Below, one piece after another: positions 46,301 to 57,734 of a stretch of 64,000 nucleotides of DNA. Numbering within the stretch: position 1 is the first letter of the stretch; each line of letters opens with the position of its first letter. The stretch comes from Glandiceps talaboti (taxonomy: Eukaryota > Hemichordata > Enteropneusta > Spengelidae). The stretch covers positions 3,972,975-4,036,974 of the forward strand of contig NC_135554.1 of the NCBI RefSeq assembly GCF_964340395.1, given 5' to 3'. The translations under genes and the position numbers were made by a program. The notes beneath the pieces are model-generated. The model saw only the letters and a list, made by a program, of their open reading frames with translations. It made no database searches and was not told the origin of the DNA.

Positions 46301-49300
46301 TATCTTGCTACCGTTGATGTTACATTGTAATTTCATTTTGATCTGATATCAGTCAGACCCAAAAAAAACACAGTTTCGCTGTGGACATGAGAAACATAGC
46401 AATATAAAGTGTATCCTTTGTAATATTTCAGTTCTGTTCTGTGTAAGTTAAACTGTGTGATATTAGACATATTAATATAATAAACTTGTCAATTTCAACA
46501 CAAATAGCTTCAGAAATCTACGTCTAAAGTTTTCGTCCTTTCACTTAGGACTTCATCAACTGACTGAAGTAATTACTATGCACTAAAACAATTTTGAGTA
46601 AAGACTCAGAAATTCCATTTAGCTGGTACGTCCTAGGAACGGAACTTGGACCAAAACCGAATCGTTAACGATATCAACTCTGCAACTATTTAATGACAAC
46701 AGCTAAAATAGCCACATTTTTTTGTTTTATAATAAAGTTTGCTAGAGTCCCATTTTATCTGCTATTGTAATTTTTATTCTTTTTATTCGTAATTTGTTCC
46801 TAATTGGCTGTTATTATTTTTTAGTACATGTATCCTAAAGAAAGTTTTCTGTTTATAATTACCTTGTTAAACTTTCTAACAAATTGTAACAGTTGGTTTT
46901 CCCTTTGTATGTGTTTTTAACCTCTTTTTAGAAATTGTTTTAATTTACTAATTTTACCTGGTGTGTGTAAATTGTTCCTTGTATGGTATGGATCACATAT
47001 GTACCTAAGTCCCATATACATTTTTGTATAGTATTTTTTAAATTTTCGTTTAACTTATTGTGCAGCGCTTTTGAATATCTTTTTCTTTTATAAATCGCTT
47101 TAGAAATAAAACACATGTTAAAACGTGAGATGTTTAAAGCCGATACGTTAAAAGTAAAGATTTATTTGAATAGTAATTGCAAGAATAGAGTATGGGATAT
47201 CGTAAACCCATCCGTGAATCCGTAAAGCAGTGACTAAGCTAAATGTCACACGTATCAGTGGATCCGTAAAAGGGTGAATCATCGTCGTAAACGTCGTTAA
47301 CTTGCCGAATTACTGGACGTCACATACCTGTTAATGGCTCCGTAAAAGAGTGAGTAAATGTAGATGTCTTGTGGAAGTAATAACCATAGAAAGTGTCAAA
47401 TCCTCGCTTTAATGACGTATCTTCAACATCACATATACCTAAGTCCCATCTAAATTATACAAAACATCACATCAACATGTTAGTAGAGTAAATGTTGAAA
47501 TAAAAAAAATGAATTTTTTCTTAGATTGCTAGGACCATGAACTAGATTATTTCTAAGTGGACTATTTGGGGTTCTCATCAGAATTCTTTTATTATAAATA
47601 GTTTTATTATTTTCGCAAACCATTATGTTAACATCTGTTTATGTTTCTGGTGAGTCTATCGATAACAATCAATTTTTGAATTCTTTTTAGACTAGGTCAT
47701 TTCTAGACTGTCGACAGTCGTTCGTACCTTTTTGCTACGTTTTATCTCAAACTAAAACTAAATAGTGAGTGGGTGATGAGTGGATGGATGGGTGGATGAA
47801 TGAATGAATGAATGAATGAATGAATGAATGAATGAATGAATGAATGAATGAATGAATGAATGAATGAACGAACGAATGAATGAAGATAAAAAAGACGATG
47901 TGACCTATAAAAGCCTACTAGTGACTTGAATTGTGGTTACTGAAAGACATCACTAATAAGTCATATATGTTATTAGACTCACTCGCTATCATCTAGCTTC
48001 ATTGAATTCCATACTCTTATCACTTATATAAGTTGTTTACGTTCAGAAAAATGCAACTAATGGCCTGCAAGAAGTCATTTCGAACAAAACTGTTGCTTAA
48101 AAGGTGTAATGTTATGACTCCGTGTCATATGCTTGGCATGTATCAAGAGACAAAGAGTTTGTGTTATATTTGAATGTATATTTATAGCCATTGTTTATGG
48201 TTTATTGTATGCACATACATTTGTTGTATGGAAATTTAAGTACAGCAGGGAGGTTCATGATTTTGTTCAGTTGTTGAAAATACGGTGACCCCTCCCCCCC
48301 CCGCCTTTATTCATTTTGAAAAAATTATGACCCCCCCCCCCCAACTTTGAGTCCCAAATTGAGGTGCCCCCCACCCCCCGACCGTAAAAACTGATCGATC
48401 ACTTAGGCCTAAATTGAAATTTTCCCAACGTATTCTATTTATACATGGCAATTTGGTGAAAACATTCAGAAAATTATATATCTTATTCGTTATTCTACCC
48501 CTTTGCAATATGGAGTCAGTGTTGTTTACGCCACACTTTTTGACAGAAAAACATACGACTTTCCGGAGTGATATCAAATAAAAGGACTGAGGTACGCCGT
48601 GACAGGGCGCCCCTACACGTCGTTCAACCACGTGAGTCTAGCTAGATGATAGGCGTGACACATGATGTCATATCTTACAGCGGACCAATCAAACGCGTCT
48701 ACTATGCGTTTAGAGCATAAACAAGCTAAACATTTTATCCTGTAGAACTCGGAGAACTGTACACTCCTTATACAATCTGATATCAAGTATCATCAAATAT
48801 CGACAAAAAACCTTGACTACTGACTTGCCAATCATGTGTGTAGTATAACCCATCTCCTTCAATTTCTCTGGCAGGATATATTGATGTCTTGGCAACCCTT
48901 CTCGTAGAACAGTATCCCCACTATCATGCTGAAAGAAAGAAATGTATACAATATATTATCTAATGAATTCTATGCTGTTATTTGTAACTATCAAACTATA
49001 TGGTGGGTGGGTGGGTGAGTGAGTGAGTGAGTGAGTGAGTGGGTGGGTGGGTGGGTGGGTGGGTGGGTGAGTGAGTGAGTGAGTGAGTGAGTGAGTGAGT
49101 GAGTGAGTGAGTGAGTGAGTGAGTGAGTGAGTGAGTGAGTGAGTGGGTGAGTGAGTGAGTTAGAGATGCTGCGTAACATACATATATACTAACCTGAAAC
49201 CCAGTCTTAAAGGGATATTGACCAGTCAGTAGAGCAGCTCGTGACCTGCAATATATATATATATATATATTATCGTTTCAAATTGGTGTTTTTGTTTTCC

Positions 49301-52300
49301 CAACATACTAAAATTAACTTTAGATTTCAAACCGTCAAAAGTATTCTTTTTCAATTTAGTCTGATTTATATCGAAATTAGTAAACAACTATCCTTGTCTT
49401 GGGATTGCGATAAAGTTAGTTAATGTATCAAAGGAAATCAGACTTGGCCACGCCTTGATATCTCACCGACAGTATTTTCCACTTATTGAAGCATACTATC
49501 CATCGCTTGCAATTGACTAAACTCAAACCTCGTATTAAGACATAACATCTACTGTGCAATCAACTGTTCTACCACGGCCAAACGATATTAGTGTAATATG
49601 ATAGACGGCAAGCATCAATATTATCCTATACTAGTTGAATCGATGGTTTGTGTAAATAAGCTCAGCTAAAATGAAAAATAGATGACTCCAAAATTACTTC
49701 TATTTTTAGATGAGCTAACTTACGCTGTACCAGTGGGTTGAACGTAGAACTGGTTTAAATTAATGCCTTCGTTACCCAGTAATTCCAGGGTAGGCGTCTT
49801 CACATCCGGGTTATTCCAACTGACGTCATTCCAGCCTAATGGAAATAAGAATTAAGCTGTCTTGTTAGATGTACTTAGCTCAGACAATGTCACAAGGTCA
49901 CGACTTATTTTGTACAAAGTTTCTGTCGGTAGAGTGAATATCCAAATATGTAAATGTACGATATTCAACTTGAATACTAGTAATTCGACCGAAGAGATAT
50001 TCAAATTTTCGTGACTAGCATCAGAATGATAGTAGTTAGTTAACTGAAATAAGTCTGTATTTTGTACGTTGCTACGAAGGCACCTACTCAGTTGTGTCTG
50101 ACACGAAGTGATCCTAAAGTCCATGATATAGCGACAGATAAACATTACGAAGAAACTGGTCAGAATGTACATATACGTTGACATCATATCAAGACAGTGA
50201 ATATATCAAGTCAAAACGTGTGTCTTTAAATGAAGGCAAATGTGAGTTTATTTTGTTCAATAAGGTTTATTGACTTCATCTCAAAGTATTATTAGGTGCC
50301 ACAACTGTTATCTCGATGCATCTATGATATACGATTTCTCGTCGATTAAATGGAGGAATTTTACGTATTGCTAGCATCTGAAACCAGATATAACTGAGAC
50401 TGTTATGTGAATGTGCAGTGGAAGTTGATCAGTGTATGTGTCAGTCGGCCGGTCACTGATGCACCAATCACTTATAAACTCACTCACTCACTCACTCACT
50501 CACTCACTCACTCACTCACTCACTAATCAGTTCGTCTACATCGATAAGTCGTTATGGTAGTTGAAATCTTGCATGTTAACATACTTCACATGTTACAAAT
50601 CAAAGGTCAATACTGTCATTGTGTATCGCTCTGTTTAATAACTATACACCATACAATTCCTAACGCTATAATAAACATAAAGTCAAAGGATGATATCAAT
50701 AACACAAGAGAGTGATTACGTCACAGCTCAGCTATTCTATAGACAAACTTTATTTCCCTTTCTTTGTCACTGATTCCGTAGAACATTGAATAAAGTATCG
50801 TCATTATCCATACAATACTTCCTTTTAATTTATGGCACTATTTCATTCCATGTGAATAGATAAATCGTTCCGGAAGTTTTTTGTTAGTAAACTACAATCA
50901 TGTACCTTTTTTGACATTTTGACAACTTGTCTTGTATTGTAGTATTGAGTTACATTGTCATACAGTTTATACATGCAACATGGTGTGACTCTTTTGAGTA
51001 CAAACTAATTGAAAACTAGTCATAATGTGTGTATGTATGTATGCGGGTATGTGTATGTATGTATGTATGTATGTATGTGTGTATGTATGTATGTATGTAT
51101 GTATGTATGTATGTATGTATGTATGTGGGTATGTGTGTATGTATGTATGTATGTATGTATGTCTGTCTGTCTGTCTGTCTGTCTGTATGTATGTATGTCT
51201 GTCTGTCTGTCTGTCTGTCTGTCTGCCTGTATGTATGTATGTATGTATGTATGTATGTATGTATGTATGTATGTATGTCTGTATGTATGTATGCAGGAGG
51301 GCGGGTGAGTTGATGGGTGGATGTGTAGGTAGGTAGGTAGCTATTACGTATATGCGTACGTATCACAGTATACCATGTAAATCTCCTACCTAGACCGTCT
51401 ATCAATATGAAAACTATGTGTGGTGATTTGGTGTGTGACGTCATCTCAACATTCTTCAATTCTAAAACGCTGCTCACTGAAATATACAATTAATTCGGTA
51501 TAAGGTTAAAATTACATTAGTATTCAAAATAAACAGTTGTCTTGCAAACATATAGAAAAAATTAGCTCAGAACAAAACTAAGATCTCATAATGGCTGCAC
51601 GGCTAAGATAAGATAAATGCGTGAGTGTGGGATTGAAACCATGTCCTTTAAGTAACTTTTAGCCCGTGGTTTGCCTGAACACACTCTACACATGAAACGG
51701 CACATGTATAGAGTATGACTTATCACCTGAGGTACGTTGTTCTATAATATAGCATATCACAGTAGACAATATTGGTCATATCACAGTACACAATATTGGT
51801 CATATCACAGTAGACAATATTGGTCATATCACAGTACACAATATTGGTCATATCACAGTAGACAATATTGGTCATATCACAGTACACAATATTGGTCATA
51901 TCACAGTAGACAATATTGGTCATATCACAGTACACAATATTGGTCATATCACAGTAGACAATATTGGTCATATCACAGTACACAACATTGGTCATATAAG
52001 AAGCAATTTACCATCCGCATTGATGATTCAAGCTGCGATCAAGTTGACCCTACATCCCATAATTGAAATATGAAACAGCAGTGTGTCTCACAAATAGTTC
52101 AAATGAAAACAGGATATGGATTCTAAGTATGTCTGGCGACATTCTAGCAATTAATAGAATTTGCAAACTTGGGAGAACGAATAATCAAGATTAAAATGTT
52201 GTGTTTGTCCTCGATAACAGTAAACGTTATATTTTCCTATTTTCTAATCTGGCATTAACCTCTGGTATGATACTGATGACCTCAGAGGATCGACCAAGGA

Positions 52301-53942
52301 AAGTTTGCGAAAATACAAGATTAACAAAACAAGATACCGGACACATAGTACAAAAAGTTAAATAAAAATCATCGATAATATCAAATCTATTTGTATAAAC
52401 TGAGGCTAAATTGTTTTACAAATTTGATATATCTGTCTGCAAACTAACTAAAAGAGCTGAGAGGTAGAATTAAATGATATATGCGTGTACGAAATTATCA
52501 AACTTAGTTCCTTTTCATTTTATATTTCTATAATTGGCACCAACTTTTCCAATTTACCATTTAGGTAGTTTCCGTATTTTCCTTCCAGGAATTTTTTTTC
52601 TCGTACATCGAACATTGTTATGTACGGCACAAGGGGCGCCTAGTACATCAAACATTGTTATGTACGGCACAAGGGGCGCCTAGTACATCGAACATTGTTA
52701 TGTACGGCACAAGGGGCGCCTAGTACATCGAACATTGTTATGTACGGCACAAGGGGCGCGTAGTACTATTGAAGTGCGTACGCGATAAAATTGAATCATC
52801 AAATAGTGTTTATTTTTCTGATCGGCTTATCTATATTTTGATTAGATGAATTGTGATAGTTGACCTCTGGTTCAATGTCCAAGGATCAACTGAAATGAAT
52901 AGAATAACAAAATAAATTTAACTAAACAAAAAAAAAGAGTCCAGTTATTTTTTTTATTTGTGGACGAGGTTGGGCTAGAAACTCGCTAATATCTGAATGA
53001 AGTATGTAACATAAACTGGATAGCACAGTAGTTAGTGACATAGAAAAATGTGACATTGACATGGCCTATAGGAAGTCTGTATCCATGTTATCAGATGACA
53101 TATCCACTATCGACATTTACAGAAATCAATACGGTACAATTCAATCTTAAGCAGTAAAGACAAACAGAACTAAAATGACAAAAAGACTAAATTTATGTGA
53201 AAAAAAACATGATGAGCTAAATGGAATTATGAACATTGACATAAAGAAAATAGAAGTTTAAGTTGAACTTTATGATCAAACAGGAGGTTCACATTGCATC
53301 AACTTGAATGCGTCTGATATATTTCTGTCTATAACATTTTACGAAATCTCTTTGAATAAAAAATCCACATAATATACATCTTTTAAACAATAAATGTGAG
53401 TATTGTCACAATTACATAGAAATGTACTCACCATTTAACATAAGGGCTAGGGAGATAACGAGTAAAAATACAGTCAAAGTAGCTGCGACAGCTGCAAGTC
53501 GCCTTTGGTGGGTAATAACATTTAGTGAATCGTACTCCACTGATTTGCGTGGTTCTGGTTGTTGTATGCCAACAACGATAGCGTTGCCGTTGTTGATATT
53601 TTCTTCACATCTCAGCGGCTGTTCTTGCTGATTAACGATTAAAATAATTGTAATTAATACCAGCTGATTCATCAACAATCATGTGTACCTATTCAATTCA
53701 TGTTAGAAAAGCAAGTTGTTTTTCAGCTATAAATACATGTATTGTGCTCGCCACGTGTCGTGACAGTGTTGGGTGAATGAATGCATATGTTACACATTAC
53801 ATCGTTGATGTGAACTTACAAAGTTAATGTATATGTTTGATAGTGTTGCATTCAATGTAAAATTTCCACTAACCTCTTTTTCTGGGTCACTGTCGATGAA
53901 ATTCAATCCAACATGGTTTGCTTCAGTATGTGTCACAGACAT
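36236..53942 (-). CDS. Membrane-anchored pseudo-sulfatase (arylsulfatase paralogue with destroyed active site)
   Basis: I joined 17 exons, in transcript order: 53942-53874, 53627-53432, 51476-51390, 49835-49724, 49245-49194, 48928-48825, 47449-47328, 45765-45698, 42798-42697, 42003-41940, 41377-41280, 40925-40786, 40560-40499, 37624-37504, 37159-37095, 36774-36691, 36408-36236. Total 1719 nt, 572 residues, with no stop or frame break and GT-AG at every junction. The ATG gives [11 protein letters not shown]. Anchor helix about residues 67-87. The sulfatase scaffold is clear ([42 protein letters not shown] then [34 protein letters not shown]-terminus GVWVPGRC). Against the plus-strand gene: D to G (116), C to G (153), H to D (209), H to Q (300), D-N to T-S (358-359), K to T (377). 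D115, R157 and K207 remain. Exon 15 could instead end at 37104, three residues shorter; the 65-nt version matches the paralogue. Catalysis is not expected. Confidence 0.92.
36551..36596 (+). repeat. (GATA)n microsatellite in the last intron of the pseudo-sulfatase
   Basis: About 11 GATA units between exons 16 and 17. Confidence 0.96.
36990..37074 (+). repeat. (ATAC)n microsatellite in intron 15 of the pseudo-sulfatase
   Basis: About 20 ATAC units ending in ACACAC, about 20 nt from the end of exon 15. Confidence 0.96.
37761..39904 (+). repeat. 20-bp tandem array of about 105 units in intron 13 of the pseudo-sulfatase
   Basis: Plus-strand unit ACTAATGTTGTATCTTACAG, with TTATAT, TCGTAT and TTATAC variants in the middle. 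Phase is perfect from 37761 to about 39315. After that, 12- to 13-bp partial units (AGTAATCTTACAG) are inserted in a higher-order pattern. On the minus strand, which is the gene's sense strand, each unit contains CTGTAAGATA, close to a 5' splice site. Confidence 0.98.
40294..40470 (+). repeat. (GACG)n, (GACA)n and (GACT)n compound microsatellite
   Basis: GGAC units, then about 18 GACA, an AGGCAGG interruption, then about 14 GACT units. It lies in intron 13, about 30 nt from exon 13. The CLSVCLSV and SVSQSVSQ frames are translations of this tract. Confidence 0.97.
40786..42798 (-). CDS. Exons 9-12 of the pseudo-sulfatase: lost His, Asp-Asn and Lys
   Basis: Exon 9 (42798-42697) has [16 protein letters not shown]; ungapped comparison with PMFMYYSSALPHFFLD puts Gln at the catalytic His. 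Exons 11-12 (41377-41280, 40925-40786) read FSST/SGGD where the active paralogue reads FMSD/NGGA, so both metal ligands are gone. [13 protein letters not shown] replaces PLRGAKSTLFEGG, removing the Lys. Exons 9, 10 (42003-41940, 64 nt) and 11 are the same length as in the paralogue. Confidence 0.92.
42905..44112 (+). repeat. About 17 copies of a 71-bp unit in intron 8 of the pseudo-sulfatase
   Basis: Unit starts GGATGACCTTGGAGATATCT, passes GTGTACCGCCATGAATTGAC and ends GTGTATTTATTTA. Spacing is 71 nt (42974, 43045 and so on). Copies differ at a few recurring positions (CTTGG/CATGG, GTGTACC/GTATACC). The array starts about 107 nt from exon 9. Confidence 0.97.
44113..45697. other. Intron 8 remainder; nothing recognised
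   Basis: AT-rich unique sequence with no long frames and no clear tandem repeats. Confidence 0.5.
47328..47449 (-). CDS. Exon 7 of the pseudo-sulfatase: GKWDLG instead of GKWHLG
   Basis: The exon opens [18 protein letters not shown] after GK at the end of exon 6 (48928-48825). The catalytic His of GKWHLG is Asp (codon GAC); Lys207 is kept. Flanking residues ([20 protein letters not shown]) are conserved, so the change is not caused by misalignment. Confidence 0.93.
47795..47884 (+). repeat. (TGAA)n microsatellite in intron 6 of the pseudo-sulfatase
   Basis: About 20 TGAA units with two CGAA variants. Confidence 0.96.
49002..49160 (+). repeat. (GGTG)n and (AGTG)n microsatellite next to exon 5 of the pseudo-sulfatase
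   Basis: About 38 units of GGTG or AGTG. It ends about 35 nt from exon 5 (49194-49245). Confidence 0.96.
49194..49835 (-). CDS. Exons 4-5 of the pseudo-sulfatase: lost formylglycine motif
   Basis: Exon 4 (49835-49724) runs from [12 protein letters not shown] to FYVQPTGTA and exon 5 (49245-49194) continues [17 protein letters not shown]. Where active sulfatases have C-x-P-S-R this gene has G-T-A-S-R. The Gly codon is GGT and the Ala codon is split across the intron (GC+G). Both the modified Cys and the Pro needed by the modifying enzyme are missing. Confidence 0.93.
50479..50524 (+). repeat. (CACT)n microsatellite in intron 3 of the pseudo-sulfatase
   Basis: About 11 CACT units. Confidence 0.95.
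51024..51300 (+). repeat. (ATGT)n and (CTGT)n compound microsatellite in intron 3 of the pseudo-sulfatase
   Basis: Blocks of TATG alternate with blocks of TCTG. It lies about 90 nt from exon 3. Long frames on both strands here are repeat translations. Confidence 0.96.
51752..51996 (+). repeat. 24-bp unit alternating as a 48-bp dimer, intron 2 of the pseudo-sulfatase
   Basis: CATATCACAGTAGACAATAT and CATATCACAGTACACAATAT, each plus TGGT, alternate strictly G, C, G, C through ten units. Confidence 0.96.
52602..52768 (+). repeat. Four copies of a 40-bp unit, intron 2 of the pseudo-sulfatase
   Basis: TACATCGAACATTGTTATGT then ACGGCACAAGGGGCGCCTAG repeats four times with few differences. Confidence 0.94.
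53432..53942 (-). CDS. Exons 1-2 of the pseudo-sulfatase: start codon, tail and membrane anchor
   Basis: Exon 1 (53942-53874) has 23 codons and ends in DSDPEKE before donor GTTAGT. Exon 2 (53627-53432) starts after TTAATCAG with [10 protein letters not shown] and carries [19 protein letters not shown], a single hydrophobic helix preceded by Arg-Arg. Donor is GTGAGT. Topology is therefore like the paralogue: short cytosolic tail, one anchor, lumenal sulfatase fold. Confidence 0.88.
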
Positions 53943-54979
53943 GTTATGTAGAGAAATGATGGCTGGTACAAGACTTCATTCCAGAGAAACACGATCGCTT
54001 TTACAACACAAGTGTTATGAACGTAGTAAAGCCAACTCTTTGACCCCTAAGTAAATAGAACTCCCTATGTCATGATTGCCATTACAATGTTATTTCGTGA
54101 ATTTCCACATTTCTAGGGCGTCCTGTGAAACTTCGCCTCCAGTATATCTCCATAACAACACATTGACTACTCGTTAGTAGGGTAACCAGAAACATAATTA
54201 TACATACACCCGACTAATTAAAAGGTATTATTAAAGATTATAACAATTCAAATAATAATGTTACGGCAATTATAGTTTCGTACATCAACAACCCGAGTCG
54301 ACATGCATATGGGTATTCGACAACGTTTTGTCATTTCAGATATGTGAAAGTGTATTACACAGCTCGGTATATACACTTCATACAAACCGTGTGAATTTAG
54401 AGATAAACGTATACGTGTCGACTGCCATATACACCATGTCCTACTACTCCTTCAGTCTATGAAGATAGAATAGCTACCTCCATGTTCAGATCTAAATGGC
54501 CAACTCTTTGCACTCGTCGATAGGGCGACGTGGTCTCGTATATTGCAAACTTTGACGCATACAATAAAACATCTCATTCTTAAACTTTCAGCTCAACACT
54601 ATCAAATGTTTCTGTTTTAATAATATATTCATACTATACATATATAATGTATAAGCATTGCATAGTGGTTTTAGTGAACCAGAAAGTGAAATTGTAATTC
54701 AGAAGTCTTTGGAAAAAAACAACGAACTCTTTTTTTTCGAAACTCTATTTTGAACGCCATTCTATTAAAGTTTTGATATACACATACAAAAATAATTTGC
54801 ATACAATTTATGCGATAAGCAACTACACTAGTGGCGGGAACTTGAAATTTCACATTCACAGTAATAATGGACTTAAATCATTCAAATTATCTGATGTAGA
54901 TGTCGACTGATTGTTCATTTCAAGTTCATTGCCTTTCCAACATTTCTCTTGAGTTATCCTCTGTTATTAGTTAACGTTC

Positions 54980-55023
54980 TGGTGGTGTTGGTGGTGGTGG
55001 TGGTGGTGGTGGTGGTGGTGGTG

Positions 55024-55104
<81 letters not shown>
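54980..55104 (+). repeat. (GGT)n then (AGT)n microsatellite
   Basis: About 18 GGT units pass into about 24 AGT units. Polyvaline and polythreonine frames here are not genes. Confidence 0.96.
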
Positions 55105-55349
55105 AAGACATCAAAACAGAACGGAATTGGGCCATCTAAATACATTTGAATCCTGAAAAAAAAGAATCAGCCATATTGCATTGAGTGGGACATCACCACC
55201 AAAGCAGCGGCGCACACACGATATGAAACAATATAATTTGTACTTGACAGAAAAACGACGCATAGTCAATTAAAACTGCAAGAAAACTACGAAGCAAAGG
55301 ATATTGACTTGGTTTCGAAAGTCCTTTCACGAGAATAACAGTCTGTTTA

Positions 55350-57395
55350 GGGACCGGTCAGTTTCTTCGACCGGGGGGGGGGGGGGGGCGGTGGATTGGT
55401 AGGGGGGGGTCACCCTGTTTTTTGAAATTGGCAGTAGGGGGGGTCATGCTGTTTTGAAAATTGTGGATAGGGGGGGGGGGTCATTGTGTTTTAGATTGTG
55501 ATGGAAGAAAAAAATCCTTTCTACAATGGCATATAGCCTTGTCTGAAATGTGGTACATGTCAATATTTGTTCTTGTCCCTGTTTCTTACATGAATTCTTT
55601 AACATTACTTATTAGTTCAAACCTAACTATACATATTCATATACATGTACCGGTATTACCTACCTACCACACTAGTTACAGAACATGTCATGTAAAAGAT
55701 TGGCTGTTTCACAATCAATGCTTCGCTTATATTGCAGTTTGGGGCAAAAGTGAACTTGAAGGTTTTGTAATGGTAATTTTCATAGATAGTTTATAAATGA
55801 AGTTAATCTAAATTGTTCTACTCGTCATGCTATTGACACTACAAATCACCACATCTCATCAGATTCCAGTTACTATTATACACTAGGTATGACCACCTAA
55901 AGTTCTCTAACATACCGGTGACTTTATTATACATGCAATATTAATGCCCCTATATACTAATGTTACGTGTCCATTTTATGTGATATGAGAAACTCATTTA
56001 AAAACGTTTTACGTTAGCTTTTCGAAGCTTGGAAATATTACCTCAAAGGTTACGAATAACCTAAACATTGCCTTTACTCAAGCAAAAAACTCCATATCTG
56101 CCAGGGGGAAAACCCCAAGGACTCCCTCACCCTCAGAGGTCACTCATACATTCAACCAACAATCAGATGCACCAACAACTTTTTTACTGTCATAATGGTA
56201 TTAAACTTTTCTTAAATATTTTCACCCTATTCTAATTTGATATGATATTGTCTTTTCAAGATCTGAAACGTTTTCCAAGATAGTCTAAAATTGCCTTAAA
56301 CTCCAAACCTCCCCTACCAATGATACTACCTTTATAGATGTGCTGAACTTTACTACATGTATATAATGATGCCATTTAAACTTTTTAAGAACATATTTCA
56401 ACCCTTAGTGTAAGTTATAAAGAAGTTTCTGATACTTGCTGTCTTGTAAAGCATGGATTAAGTTATTGCTTGAAAGGGTCTGAATAGCCTAAATATTGGC
56501 TTTAAGAGTAAAAATCCTCCAGGGTTTCTAGAGGGAGCCCCCTCAGACCCCCCACATGAGGTGGACATATCCCAGTCTCAAGCTCTTCCCCTATTACTGT
56601 CAAGATGCTATCAAAGTATATTTCAAAAGTATTTCAACCCTATGTAGTTGCTTCTAACATGTTGGTGTTGTCTTGTAAGGCTTGGAAATTATTGTCTGAA
56701 AGGGTCTGAATAGTCTCAAAATTGACTTTTCAAAGTTAAAAACCTCCAGGGCTTCTAGGGGGAGACCCCCTAGGACCCCCCCCCCCCCACACACACACAC
56801 ACATGAGGTGTACACACCCTAGTCTCAAGATCTTCCCCCTACCTCTTACTGTCAAGATCCTATCAAATTATATTTCAAAAATATTTCAACCTTATGTAGT
56901 TGCATTTTACATGTTGGTGCTGTCTTGTAAAGCTTGGAAATTATTTTCTGAAAATGTCTGAATAGTCTCAAAATTGACTTTTCAGAGTTAAAAACCTCCT
57001 GGGCTTCTAGGGGGAGACCCCCTAGGACCCCCATAAGAGATGTACATATTCCCTTCTCAAGCTTTCCTACCTTTCACAGCCAAGATGCTATTAAACTCCT
57101 TTTCGAATATATTTACCCTGTGGAGTCAATAATTATAAATATGATAGTGCTAACCCGGGATCTTATAAAGTAGATGCAAGACAGTCAAGCAGTCCACACT
57201 GAGTCACGATAAAAAATACCTGTCATGCGAATATTATATATGGGGGGGGGGGGGTCATCATGTTTTAGAATTAAGTGATAGGGGGGTCAGCCTGTTTTTG
57301 GTTTTACAGATAGGGGGGGGGGGGGTCAGTGACTTTTTGTCGGCCCGATTTAAGAATCCACCCCCCCCCCCAGGCTGGAGAAACTGACCGGTCCC
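55350..57395 (+). mobile_element. Complete non-autonomous Harbinger-like element, 2046 bp, with TIRs and TTA target duplication
   Basis: The left TIR GGGACCGGTCAGTTTC (55350-55365) and the right TIR GAAACTGACCGGTCCC (57380-57395) are perfect 16-bp inverted copies. TTA flanks both (55347-55349, 57396-57398). Subterminal GGGGGTCA-NNNTGTTTT motifs repeat directly at both ends next to runs of 9-13 G. The interior has repeated units of about 230-250 bp (near 56515, 56745, 56995), two of them with the hairpin CTAGGGGGAGACCCCCTAG. No transposase frame. TIR and TSD fit PIF/Harbinger; the family assignment is inference. Confidence 0.9.
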
Positions 57396-57673
57396 TTACA
57401 TCACGATCCGTGATTTGGATTTGCAGTCTCAGTAACTCACATATCACGATTTAGACAAATTACAAGAATAAATTCTACCTTGCCGACAACATCAGAAAAC
57501 TTCCATGAGAAGTAGACCATGCATCTCCCGATCCAGCAACAAAGACAGCAAACAAACGACCAATACATGTATCTTATATGAGTAAAGACCATGGCAAGCT
57601 GAAACAGTTGCTTAATTATGGCAAACTCTGAGTCACAGCTTGTGAGTTCTTAGTTGCTTAGATTGATTTATTT

Positions 57674-57676
<3 letters not shown>

Positions 57677-57730
<54 letters not shown>
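57677..57730 (+). repeat. (CT)n microsatellite
   Basis: About 27 CT units. Confidence 0.96.

Positions 57731-57734
<4 letters not shown>

Noticed and set aside
51016-51489. 157-codon minus-strand frame taken as one protein
   Set aside because: Only its first part is real: sulfatase exon 3 ends at 51390 at a clear donor, and the rest is intron and microsatellite.
36236-53942. Calling the minus-strand sulfatase an ordinary pseudogene
   Set aside because: No stop, frameshift or broken splice site was found in 17 exons, which would be unlikely in a neutrally decaying copy with this much change at the active site.
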